Shown here in pieces: positions 17,502 to 25,886 of a stretch of DNA of 64,000 bases; position 1 is the first letter of the stretch; every line of letters begins with the position of its first letter. The notes beneath the pieces are model-generated. The model was not told where the DNA came from. It was given only the letters and a program-made list of their open reading frames with translations, and did no database searches. The position numbers and the translations under genes are program-made. The DNA is from CAVVFX01 sp963747535 (GTDB lineage: Bacteria > Acidobacteriota > Terriglobia > Bryobacterales > Bryobacteraceae): positions 62,001-126,000 of the forward strand of contig CAVVFX010000021.1 in NCBI GenBank assembly GCA_963747535.1, in the 5' to 3' direction.

Positions 17502-18611
17502 ATGATGCAACAGGAGCAGCCGATGCTGGAAGTATGTATCTGCACATACAAGCGTCCCGAGAGGCTGCGACTGTTATTACACGACGTCGAATTGCAGCGG
17601 GTGCTCCCAGAACGCGTCATGGTTGTGGATGGAGATCCTGCCTCGGGCGATGTATCCGCCATGCTGCCGGAATGTGCGCGGACGGCGAGCTTCGAGATCT
17701 GTTATCTGCCGTCCAACTATCCATCTCTGCCTTATCAGCGCTATCTCGGCTGGCTGGCGTCCTCGCGGGAGTGTATTCTCGTCTTTCTGGACGACGATCT
17801 GCGTTTGGATGATCCGCAGTTCCTTTTGAAGCTCACGGCGCCATTCAATTCTTCCGACGGAAAGATCGCGGCTGTGACAGGGACGTTTATTTCCGGCCCG
17901 GAGCTCTTTGAGGATGCCCGAGCGTTGTTCACCAATCGCGGACCGCGCCCGTGGCGATATGTTTTTCACTTATTAGGCGTCCGTCGCGGAGAGTTGAGCG
18001 CGACGGGAGCCCGCGACTTTCCAAAGGATAGAGGCAGCGGGTATGAGCGTATCGGGTGGCTGGCCGGGGGCGCGATGGCGATCCGCGCCCAAGCGCTCAC
18101 CGAGAGTTGCTTCCTGGAGTCGGCCTTCGATGCGGATCTGGTTGGCCTGGGCGATAGCGAGGATTTGCTTTTGGCCACGCGGATAGGGCGCGCCGGAGCG
18201 ATCTTATTGGCGTATTGCGCAGTGGCACAGCATCCGGGCCTCGGTCCATCGGCGTTTGGATCGAAGTCCCCCCATCAGATGGGCTTTAGTTGGGGGTATA
18301 GCCGCTGCCTGATCAACGCCTGTCACGGCGGAAGGGACGGGCCCACCGTTTGGAAGCGAATTATCCTGTTGTGGAGCACCCTGGGAACCATAATGTTGAA
18401 CTTGTTTCGCATGGCAGCCCATCGCGATGGCCGCTATTGGAGTTATTCCAAGGGGCTTCTGGCGGGATTGCGGCGCGGCTTCCTGCAGAATCCGTTTACC
18501 GGCGCTTTTTCTCCACAGATTTGCTGGAGCGCAGCGGCGGCCCGTGCGGTTGCCGGGAGAAGAACGGTCGGGAAGCGATCAACTCCAAGTGTTCAATCCG
18601 AGCGCCTCTGA
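17502..18611 (+). CDS. Family 2 glycosyltransferase
   Basis: 369 aa from ATG 17502, with AGAGG 6 nt upstream. LEVCICTYKRPERLRLLL is the standard GT2 opening. ILVFLDDDLRLDDP (about residues 92-105) supplies the DDD metal and donor-binding motif, and YERIGWLAGGAMAIRAQAL the acceptor-side GG-A-R element. A hydrophobic segment (RIILLWSTLGTIMLNLFRMA) near residue 290 suggests membrane association. It is divergent from the flavin-reductase-like operon and overlaps the convergent methyltransferase gene by 19 bp at its 3' end. Probably glycosylates a lipid-linked or natural-product acceptor. Confidence 0.85.
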   Translation: MMQQEQPMLEVCICTYKRPERLRLLLHDVELQRVLPERVMVVDGDPASGDVSAMLPECARTASFEICYLPSNYPSLPYQRYLGWLASSRECILVFLDDDLRLDDPQFLLKLTAPFNSSDGKIAAVTGTFISGPELFEDARALFTNRGPRPWRYVFHLLGVRRGELSATGARDFPKDRGSGYERIGWLAGGAMAIRAQALTESCFLESAFDADLVGLGDSEDLLLATRIGRAGAILLAYCAVAQHPGLGPSAFGSKSPHQMGFSWGYSRCLINACHGGRDGPTVWKRIILLWSTLGTIMLNLFRMAAHRDGRYWSYSKGLLAGLRRGFLQNPFTGAFSPQICWSAAAARAVAGRRTVGKRSTPSVQSERL

Positions 18612-19372
18612 AGCTCCAGCACAAAAAAAGTGCCCCATCCCCGGAACGGTCTGATGACTCCGAGGTGCGGCTCCAGGTGAGTTCCGATCCTCTTGATCCC
18701 GGCCGGCAGGGCGTCGTTCCAATGCTGATTCCAGAGAAAGCCCAGGCTGTAAACCCGGCGGCAGTGGAAGGCGCTCGAAAAGAATTTCGAATACGTTTCC
18801 TCGGGGGGCAGCAACCGATGCCGGATCGGCTCGCCGCACACCGAGATCGTCATTTCCCGCCGTTGCCGAACGGCCCGTGCCTCTCTCCATCGGCCGCGGA
18901 GAGCCATGCCCATCGATTGCCAAATTCCCGGAGGAGCCAGCATGTGCACGATCATGATGCCTTCCGGAGCCAGAACTCTGCGGGCGCAAAGCGCGAAATG
19001 CGACAGATCCGGCACCGTGTTTAGCGCGGCGAACGCTGAGATGATTCCGTCGAATGACCCGCCTGGAGAAGCGCAGATTTCATTCGCATCAGCCACGCGT
19101 GCTGCGAGATCGAGTTCCTCCGCCGATGCCTTGCGGCGCAGTTCCGCCACCATCAGCGGCGATGCGTCGGTACCGGTGACCTTGAATCCACGGCGCGCCA
19201 GGAAGAGCGAATCGAGGCCGGTCCCGCAACCCACATCGAGCAAGCGGCTGCCGGGGACGAAGACGTGCAGGTAATGACGCCACAGGGCATGGCGCATCCA
19301 GGCATCCCTTTCCAGGACGCGATCGTAATCCGCGGCGATTCTGTCGTAGGCTTTAGCCGGACTGCCGGTCAT
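18593..19372 (-). CDS. Class I SAM-dependent methyltransferase
   Basis: 259 aa from ATG 19372, which overlaps the stop of the radical SAM gene upstream in the operon (ATGA). AYDRIAADYDRVLERDAW leads into motif I LLDVGCGTGLDSLFLA (about residues 44-59), then VTGTDASPLMV and FDGIISAFAALNTVPDL. It is paralogous to the 259-aa methyltransferase at 9786 and of equal length, so the island carries two versions of one enzyme, each next to a radical SAM gene. Confidence 0.85.
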   Translation of the reverse strand: MTGSPAKAYDRIAADYDRVLERDAWMRHALWRHYLHVFVPGSRLLDVGCGTGLDSLFLARRGFKVTGTDASPLMVAELRRKASAEELDLAARVADANEICASPGGSFDGIISAFAALNTVPDLSHFALCARRVLAPEGIMIVHMLAPPGIWQSMGMALRGRWREARAVRQRREMTISVCGEPIRHRLLPPEETYSKFFSSAFHCRRVYSLGFLWNQHWNDALPAGIKRIGTHLEPHLGVIRPFRGWGTFFVLELQRRSD

Positions 19373-20412
19373 TCCGGATCCTGATAATTCAAGGAGCAGA
19401 CACAACGGCGGCAAATCGGATCCTCACTCACGATGAGCGATCTGCGAAACTCAAAAGCCTCCTCACTATTGAGCACGGCACGCAAGGTTTTCTGTTCGGT
19501 CAGCTTACCGATCGGAGGGTGAAAGAAACAAGGCCGCACGGTCCCATCGGTCTCAACTACGGCGGAAACCCAAGGGGCATTGCAAACCGGGGCGACTTCC
19601 GGCTCCCCGTGGGCGTGCGCCAGGAAGTGGCGAGCAATTCGTCGCAGTTTGGCCGGTCCCTCCACGATAAACCCACGCTCGATGTCTGCTGCGTGCGACA
19701 CGATCAGAGCTTCCACGCGGGCTTCGAAATCCGCTGCTTCCGCAACGCTGAGACCGACCTCATCCTGCCGAACAATCGGCCATACCTGCTGACGGTTAAA
19801 TGCAGTCGTGGTGAGATCGGCGCCGAGAAAAGAGACGGATCGCAAGCCGAGTCTGCGCGCGGTCTCGACCGTGGCGGCGATGTGGCTGAAATTCTGCTTC
19901 TGCAGCGTGCAACGGGCGGCAACCGAGAAGTTCGGATCGCGCTGATGCAACGCGTGGACACCTCTTTCGAGCAGTTCGTAAGCACGCCGCACATTGCGAA
20001 TTCGGTCGTGCACTTCCGGCGGACCATCGAGCGAAACGATAACTTCGTCGCATGATTCCACAATCCGCCGCGCGTGCTTTTCCAGCAGCAAGCCGGTGCT
20101 GAGGATCGTGATCCGGATTTGAAGTTCCCGCAAACGGGCGCAAAGGAGGAAGAGGTCCGAATGCATCAACGGCTCGCCGCCTGAAAACACGACCCACTTC
20201 ACGCCGAGTTGCCGGATGTCCAGAATGTGCCGCTCCAGTTCCGCCGGGCTGATCTCTTCCACCGATTCGATTTTCCAGATATCGCACATCAGGCAACGGC
20301 AATTGCAGCGGTTATGAGGAAACAAAATGAGGATGGGGAGCTTTTCCACCCGATCGCGGCTGGCATTATGTGAAGAAATCTCCACTTGATCTGTACCACC
20401 GATCAAAGGCAT
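19369..20412 (-). CDS. Radical SAM protein with SPASM-like C-terminal cysteines
   Basis: 347 aa from ATG 20412, with CGGGAG 4 nt upstream and a TATACT -10-like box at 20435-20440. The radical SAM motif is CNCRCLMC (C36/C40/C43), followed by VVFSGGEPLMHSDLF, LSTGLLL and VIVSLDGPPEVHDRIR. The C-terminus has clustered cysteines (PVCNAPW, RPCFFHPPIGKL, CRRCVC) like a SPASM or twitch domain that would bind an extra Fe-S cluster. Relatives modify peptides, sugars or cofactors. Unlike the other three radical SAM proteins of the island it has no B12 domain. Coupled to a methyltransferase. Confidence 0.87.
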   Translation of the reverse strand: MPLIGGTDQVEISSHNASRDRVEKLPILILFPHNRCNCRCLMCDIWKIESVEEISPAELERHILDIRQLGVKWVVFSGGEPLMHSDLFLLCARLRELQIRITILSTGLLLEKHARRIVESCDEVIVSLDGPPEVHDRIRNVRRAYELLERGVHALHQRDPNFSVAARCTLQKQNFSHIAATVETARRLGLRSVSFLGADLTTTAFNRQQVWPIVRQDEVGLSVAEAADFEARVEALIVSHAADIERGFIVEGPAKLRRIARHFLAHAHGEPEVAPVCNAPWVSAVVETDGTVRPCFFHPPIGKLTEQKTLRAVLNSEEAFEFRRSLIVSEDPICRRCVCSLNYQDPE

Positions 20413-20476
20413 GCGACTCCCGGAAGTGTCACGAAGTATAACATTTTGCGATTGCCGAGGGTAGGCTGTTTCGTTC

Positions 20477-21466
20477 TCAAATCAGATCGATCCGGAAAAC
20501 ATAGCCGCCCGATGGGCTGTTGAGCGGCGGGAAGCCGGGACGCTGATAGGCGGGATTGTCGATTGACCATCCTGGATGCTCGCCGGCATCAACGCCGTAA
20601 AGCTGACCGTTATACAGCGCGACATCATGCAGATCACAGGAGCCTGGCATGAATTCCACCACTTGCACGACCTGACCTGTCTTGACGTCGTACTTGACGA
20701 TGCCTGGGGTGTATCCGTCATAGCCGGTGGTACCTTCCTTTTGACGTCCGGTCACCTGCCAGATGAAGCCGTTGTCATAGGCGATGCCGTGCAGGCGTTC
20801 GGCGAGGCCCGGCACGCGCGTTGTCGGGAACATGTAATCGACCTCCCAAGTCTTGGGATCTATGCGGATCAGCGCGTCAAGGCGATTAGCATCTATCCAG
20901 ATTTTGCCGGCGTCAGCTTGCCACGTCATGCCGTGAGTGGCGCCCCCATCGTCTTTGGGTCCGAATGGAATCTGCCGATAACTGATCTGCTTGCCGTTCA
21001 TGTCGGTCTGGAATATCCCATTGATCGGCGGGGTCGGGTGGTCTATCTCCGAGGCGCCATTGGCACCGCTCCAGACATAACCGTCGCCGAAGCACATACC
21101 GCTGGTGTTCTTGGAGTTGGTCATCACCGTGTGGAGGAGCTTGCCGTTCCAGTCGATGAGCCAGGCAGCCTCCTGTTTGTTGTCATGGCGCTGTTCCTGA
21201 ACCCAGAAACCTCTCTTCTGATCGTGGTCGATGTCGATGGCATTGGGCCATCCGGGCGGGGTAAGAAACAGTTTGGTGGTCTTCGCCATCCGTTTCGGGA
21301 TCTGCTTACCGCGCCCGCCAGTCCCCAAGCGACGGCCGAGTGCGTCGGTCCCCGGCTCCCGCGTCGCCGTCTCGGATGATTGCGCGAGCGCCGAACTGAC
21401 GCCGAGGCTCGCGCACAGGCTCAAACCGGCGCCAAGCAACTCTCTTCTCCCTCTTAGATTCCTCAT
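20477..21466 (-). CDS. Exported beta-propeller-like protein
   Basis: 329 aa from ATG 21466, preceded by GGAGAAGGAG. The upstream in-frame extension is rejected. The N-terminus (RNLRGRRELLGAGLSLCASLG) has a Tat-like double Arg and hydrophobic core. The body has repeated four-strand patterns (GFWVQEQRHD, GMCFGDGYVWSGANG, GMTWQADAGKIWIDANR, GIAYDNGFIWQVTG, DVALYNGQLYGVDAG) suggesting an SMP-30/NHL-like propeller. Ligand and reaction are unknown. It stands alone at the edge of the radical SAM island. Confidence 0.65.
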   Translation of the reverse strand: MRNLRGRRELLGAGLSLCASLGVSSALAQSSETATREPGTDALGRRLGTGGRGKQIPKRMAKTTKLFLTPPGWPNAIDIDHDQKRGFWVQEQRHDNKQEAAWLIDWNGKLLHTVMTNSKNTSGMCFGDGYVWSGANGASEIDHPTPPINGIFQTDMNGKQISYRQIPFGPKDDGGATHGMTWQADAGKIWIDANRLDALIRIDPKTWEVDYMFPTTRVPGLAERLHGIAYDNGFIWQVTGRQKEGTTGYDGYTPGIVKYDVKTGQVVQVVEFMPGSCDLHDVALYNGQLYGVDAGEHPGWSIDNPAYQRPGFPPLNSPSGGYVFRIDLI

Positions 21467-21675
21467 TGGCGTTCTCCTTCTCCGGCGAAAATTGTGGTCA
21501 ATGCCAAGCGGCCCCGTAACCTCCGTTCGTGTGGCGGACGGCTCCCGGGAATAACCCAAACCTCGCCATAGAATAACCTAGACGGATTAGCGCCGGGTGT
21601 CAACAGGCGGGGGAAATCGCTCACCGTCGGCGGCATCCGGCCCGTCCAAAGACGTATCCTGGGAGAGGTGTTTTT

Positions 21676-23085
21676 ATGTCCTCACATTATTTAAACCGCC
21701 GGGAGTTCCTTGGTAATTCAGCGGGAGCGGCCGGATTAGCTGCCGCAGCGGCCTCGGACTCTGCTACGCGGCCCGCCGGTAAACCAAATGTCATCGTATT
21801 CTTCACGGACCAGCAGCGTTGGGATAGCCTCGGCGTGAACGGCTCGCCCATGGAGTTGACTCCCAACCTTGACCGGTTCGCTCGCAGCAGCGTGCGCTTC
21901 GACCGCGCCTTCTGCGCGCAGCCCGTCTGCGCACCGTCGCGAAGCACAATGCAGACAGGAAAATATCCTACTGGCACGGGAGTCATCCACAACGGACTCG
22001 CGCTCAAGGATAACGAACAGACACTGGCCCATTTCTTCAAACAGCGCGGTTATCAGACGGGTTACATCGGCAAATGGCATCTTGGCGGCACTGCGACCAA
22101 GCCCGTTCCGATCGAACGCCGAGGCGGCTATGACGAGTGGTGGACTGCAGCGGACGCGATCGAACTCACTTCGCACCCGTTCGAGGGCCACGTATTCGAC
22201 GCCAACAACCAGCCACTCGAATTCAAAAAATACCGCGTCGATTTTCTGACGGATTTGGCGGTGGACTTCGTCCGGCAAACGAAGGACAAGCCATTTTTCC
22301 TGTTTCTCTCCTATCTTGAGCCGCACCACCAGAACGATGAAAATCGGTTTGTCGCCCCCACGGGTTACGCCGACCGTTATCGGAACACGTTCCGAATTCC
22401 GCCTGACCTCGCGCCGTTTCCCGGCGACTGGAAGTCGCAACTGCCCGATTACTACGGCATCATTGCAAGAATTGATGAGTGCTTCGCGCGACTCACCCAG
22501 GAATTGACCGCCCAGAAGGTGGACGAAAATACGATTATCGTCTTCGCCTCCGACCACGGCTGCCACTTTAAGACCCGCAACACCGAGTACAAGCGGAGTT
22601 GCCACGAGGCATCCATCCACGTGCCACTCATGTTCCACGGACCGGGATTCGACTCCGGACGCGTGGTTGACGAATTGGTCAGCCTGGTGGACCTCGCCCC
22701 GACGCTTTTGGACGCGATCGGGGTCGACACCCCCGAGGCCATGCACGGCCGCAGCCTGCTAGGGCTGGCGCAAGGCTAGCAGAAAACCTGGCGCAGCGAG
22801 ATCATGGTGCAGATGCGCGAGGAAGCGCTGCAGCGCGCGCTCCGCACCGACCGGTGGAAATACTGCATCTACAATCCCGACAGCCAACGAGACGAGCCCC
22901 ACTCCGCCGAGTACACGGAACGCTTCCTATATGACTTGGCGAGCGATCCGGATGAGCACGTGAACCTGATCGGGCGACCGGATTTCCGAAAAATCGCGAA
23001 TGAACTGCAGGGCCGTCTGATCGAGCAGATGACGGCGGTAGGTGAACCGCGGCCGAAAGTTACGCCGGCGCGCCATTACGCATGA
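21676..23085 (+). pseudogene. Exported sulfatase interrupted by in-frame TAG
   Basis: The frame runs from ATG 21676 (GGGAGAGG upstream) to 23085 but is cut by a TAG at 22777-22779. The N-terminal 367 residues contain a signal region, VIVFFTDQQRWDSLG, the formylglycine motif CAPSR (within FCAQPVCAPSRSTM), YIGKWHLGG and FASDHG. After the stop the same frame continues with the normal sulfatase C-terminus (ALRTDRWKYCIYNP, FLYDLASDPDEHVNLIG). Family members hydrolyse sulfate esters of polysaccharides in the periplasm. A single nonsense change explains the break. The C-terminal part has its own ATG at 22804, but alone would not be active. Readthrough or sequence error is possible. Confidence 0.8.
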
Positions 23086-23144
23086 GAGCGCCTTCGAGAT
23101 GTTCGCCGCCCGGGCGCCGTTTCGAGCGCATATAATGCCCAGTG

Positions 23145-23954
23145 ATGAAACCTCTCGAAGGCAGAGTGGCGATTATTACCGGAGCGGCGCGCCTGCGCGG
23201 CATCGGTAGGGCCACAGCCGTCGCGCTTGCCGAAATGGGCGCCGACATCGTGATAACGGGGACCGGACGCGATCCGGACACATTCCCCGAAGACGAGAAG
23301 TCCTCAGGTTGGCGAGGCGTCGAAAGCACTGCCGCACAGGTCCGCAACCTGGGACGGCGGTGCCTGCCGCTGACGGCTGATGCGTCGTCAGGCGCGGACG
23401 CCAGGCGAGTCGCATCCGAAGCGCTGGCCGAGTTCAAGCGCGTCGATATCCTGGTGAATAATGCCGCGGTCGCGCGCGGCGCTGATCGGGTGCCCATCAC
23501 CGAGCTACCCGAAGACCTCTGGCGGCGCGTGCTCGACGTCAAGTTGACCGGTAGCTTTATCATGTGTCGCGCCGTTCTACCCACCATGATTGGGCAGGGC
23601 CAGGGCGGGAGCATCGTCAATATTTCTTCCATCCTCGGCAAACGAGGCTCCGCGAATGCAGTGGCCTACTGTGCCGCCAACGCCGGCCTCCAGGGATTCA
23701 CCCAGGCGCTTGCCATGGAAGTGGCTCCGCACAGGATCCGCGTGAATGCGGTTTGCCCAGGCTTAACTGCCACCTCCCGAATGGACAGCCTCACCAAGGA
23801 GCAATGGGACGCCCTTGTTCGCCAGAACGTTCCCCTCGGTCGTGCGGCGGAAGATTACGAACTGGGACGCTTCATAGCCTGGCTGTGCGGCCCCGATGCA
23901 TCATACCTCACTGGCCAGTCGCTCAACTTCGACGGAGGCGCAGTGACGTCGTGA
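23145..23954 (+). CDS. Short-chain dehydrogenase/reductase lacking the catalytic lysine
   Basis: 269 aa from ATG 23145. Classical SDR layout: VAIITGAARLRGIGRATA (cofactor loop, slightly longer than TGxxxGxG), ILVNNAAVARG, IVNISSILGKRG with the catalytic Ser region, and C-terminal DASYLTGQSLNFDGG. The active-site stretch reads AYCAANAG, so the usual YxxxK is YxxxN (codon AAC). The Lys normally orients the nicotinamide ribose and lowers the Tyr pKa. Loss should impair or change activity. Everything else looks functional. It is followed 95 nt later by an amidohydrolase in the same direction. Confidence 0.85.
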   Translation: MKPLEGRVAIITGAARLRGIGRATAVALAEMGADIVITGTGRDPDTFPEDEKSSGWRGVESTAAQVRNLGRRCLPLTADASSGADARRVASEALAEFKRVDILVNNAAVARGADRVPITELPEDLWRRVLDVKLTGSFIMCRAVLPTMIGQGQGGSIVNISSILGKRGSANAVAYCAANAGLQGFTQALAMEVAPHRIRVNAVCPGLTATSRMDSLTKEQWDALVRQNVPLGRAAEDYELGRFIAWLCGPDASYLTGQSLNFDGGAVTS

Positions 23955-24049
23955 CCGGTTTTGCCGCACAGAGAAAACACCGGGCGGCCATCCTCCGCGA
24001 CGTCGAGGAGTTTCATCCTGATATAATCGCGGGTCCAAACGGAGCAGCC

Positions 24050-25507
24050 ATGCGCAAATTGATTTTCCCTCTATTTCTTCTCGCGGTGTCAACCACCATT
24101 GTGTCCGCACAGCAGAACGATCTCGTGCTCGAAGGCGGGCGCGTCATGGATCCTGAAACCGGCCTGGATGCCGTGCGCAACGTTGGCATTCGCGACGGAA
24201 AAATTGTCCGCATCTCGTCCGAGGCGCTGAGCGGGCGCCGTGTTATCCACGCCAGCGGACTGGTGGTCGCTCCCGGATTCATTGACCTGCACCAGCACAG
24301 CCAGGACCTTGCCAGCCAGCGCGTAAAAGCGCTTGACGGTGTAACCACGGCGCTTGAATTGGAGATCGGAGTACCTGATGTCGCTGAGTTCTTGAAAACC
24401 AGGGAAGGTCATTCTCTGATTCACTATGGCACTGCCGCCAGTCACGTGGCGGCGCGAGCTCTGGTGTTCGGTGCGCCGCTACCGGCCGGGACGATTCTGC
24501 CTAAAAGCGGAACCGCGACCGATCAGCCGGCCACGCACGAACAAATCGAGAGCATGCGAGATCGCCTGCGCGCGGAGCTTGACGCCGGCGGCCTGGCGAT
24601 CGGCATGGGCATCCAGTACACGCCCGGAGCAACCCGGCTGGAGGTGATTGACATGTTCCGGCTCGCGGCCGAGCGTAGGCTGCCGGTCTACACGCACGTC
24701 CGCAGCCAGGGCCGCGTCGAGCCCGGCTCCTCTATTGAGGCGATCGGCGAAGTGATCGGAGATGCGGCTGTCACGGGCGCTTCGCTGCACATCGTGCATA
24801 TCAACAGCAGCTGCCTGCGCGATGCCTTGGAGTGTTTATCCATGGTAGAAGGAGCGCGCGCCCGAGGACTGGATGTGACGACTGAAGCCTATCCCTACAT
24901 CGCGGGAATGACCGCCATAAACTCAGCGCATTTCAACCCCGGCTGGCAGCAGCAGATGGGCGTCAGCTATGGCGACCTCGTGCTTCCCGACACCGGCGAG
25001 CACCTCACCAGGCAACGTTTCGACGAACTGCACAATTCCAGCGTGGCGCAAATGATACTGGTTTTCTCCAATACGCAGGAAGTGGTCGACAAAGTCATCC
25101 CTCATCCCCTGGTGATGATCGCCAGCGACGGCCTCGTCGGCCATCCCCGAAACGCCGGAACCTACTCGCGCGTGCTGGCGCAATACGTCCGCGAAAAGGG
25201 AACCATCACGCTCATGGACGCGCTGCGAAAGATGGGTCTCATGCCGGCGGAGGTACTGGAGCGTTCGACTCCCGCGGCCCGGCAAAAAGGCAGATTGCAG
25301 GAAGGCGCCGATGCGGACGTCGTGGTGTTCGACGCTGGAACTATCAGTGACAGCTCCACTTTCCAGAAGCCCATGGAGCCGAGTCGGGGCGTGCGCTATC
25401 TAGTCGTACGGGGAACCGTAGTCGTCGACGAAGGCAAGATCGTGCCGAACGTGTTCCCGGGCCGTGCGCTGACGGGGCCGGGAAAGCGCTCCGCATCGCA
25501 CGGCTAA
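24050..25507 (+). CDS. Exported D-aminoacylase-like amidohydrolase
   Basis: 485 aa from ATG 24050, with GGAG upstream. The longer open frame reaching back into the SDR gene is rejected. Signal peptide RKLIFPLFLLAVSTTIVSA. DLVLEGGRVMDPETGLDAVRNVGIRDGKI and VVAPGFIDLHQHSQD (metal-binding HxH) are typical amidohydrolase openings. TEAYPYIAGM, MIASDGLVGHPR and PAARQKGRLQEGADADVVVFD follow the N-acyl-D-amino-acid deacylase pattern. Likely releases D-amino acids from N-acylated forms in the periplasm. The stop codon TAA lies within the terminal CTAATACC of the MITE-like sequence at 25504. Confidence 0.82.
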   Translation: MRKLIFPLFLLAVSTTIVSAQQNDLVLEGGRVMDPETGLDAVRNVGIRDGKIVRISSEALSGRRVIHASGLVVAPGFIDLHQHSQDLASQRVKALDGVTTALELEIGVPDVAEFLKTREGHSLIHYGTAASHVAARALVFGAPLPAGTILPKSGTATDQPATHEQIESMRDRLRAELDAGGLAIGMGIQYTPGATRLEVIDMFRLAAERRLPVYTHVRSQGRVEPGSSIEAIGEVIGDAAVTGASLHIVHINSSCLRDALECLSMVEGARARGLDVTTEAYPYIAGMTAINSAHFNPGWQQQMGVSYGDLVLPDTGEHLTRQRFDELHNSSVAQMILVFSNTQEVVDKVIPHPLVMIASDGLVGHPRNAGTYSRVLAQYVREKGTITLMDALRKMGLMPAEVLERSTPAARQKGRLQEGADADVVVFDAGTISDSSTFQKPMEPSRGVRYLVVRGTVVVDEGKIVPNVFPGRALTGPGKRSASHG

Positions 25508-25615
25508 TACCAATTTGCAGAAATTGGCGTACAGTATCGCTTGCTTACGCGCGCGGCTCAGCAATAACTTCCGAGCCGCGACCTTCGCTCCCGGCTGCCT
25601 ACAACCAGGTATTAG
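25504..25615. repeat. MITE-like element with CTAATACC/GGTATTAG ends
   Basis: A 112-bp non-coding sequence bounded by CTAATACC (25504-25511) and its exact inverted copy GGTATTAG (25608-25615). Its first 48 bases match the minus strand of 30773-30820 at 38 positions without gaps, so at least two copies or relatives exist here. It supplies the stop codon of the amidohydrolase gene. Confidence 0.55.
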
Positions 25616-25711
25616 TGTCGATCTCGCAACGCGCCCGGCATCGTCCGAGACGTCGCGTTGATGTTCGCCCAGGCAGTGGGACAGGCGCATCAATTGCCCG
25701 CTGGCGCAGCC

Positions 25712-25739
25712 GGCGTGCCACAAGAGACGATGGTCTGCC
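25712..25739. repeat. Dispersed hairpin repeat, copy 2 (degenerate)
   Basis: GGCGTGCCACAAGAGACGA followed by TGGTCTGCC. The right arm and loop match the other copies, but the left arm has diverged, so the stem is imperfect. It lies between the convergent amidohydrolase and enolase-superfamily genes. Nothing else was recognised in 25616-25886. Confidence 0.6.
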
Positions 25740-25886
25740 CTCAAGGGGACCGGTGAAGGGCAGTTTCAGACCCTTTGGAGCGCGCCGTCGCGGCGTGCTC
25801 GTACGGCTGAAATATCTCTTCAGATCGACGGTGGCGACGCGATGAGCACATCCCGGGGGGTTCCTTTCCAGCCCACACTGGTCTAT

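Noticed and set aside
18593..18611. The 19-bp overlap of the GT2 and methyltransferase 3' ends as a frameshift artefact
   Set aside because: Both proteins have normal lengths and C-termini. Short convergent overlaps are common.
23564..24049. The upstream half of the long frame ending in the amidohydrolase
   Set aside because: It overlaps the SDR gene in another frame and lacks family similarity. The signal peptide begins at 24050.
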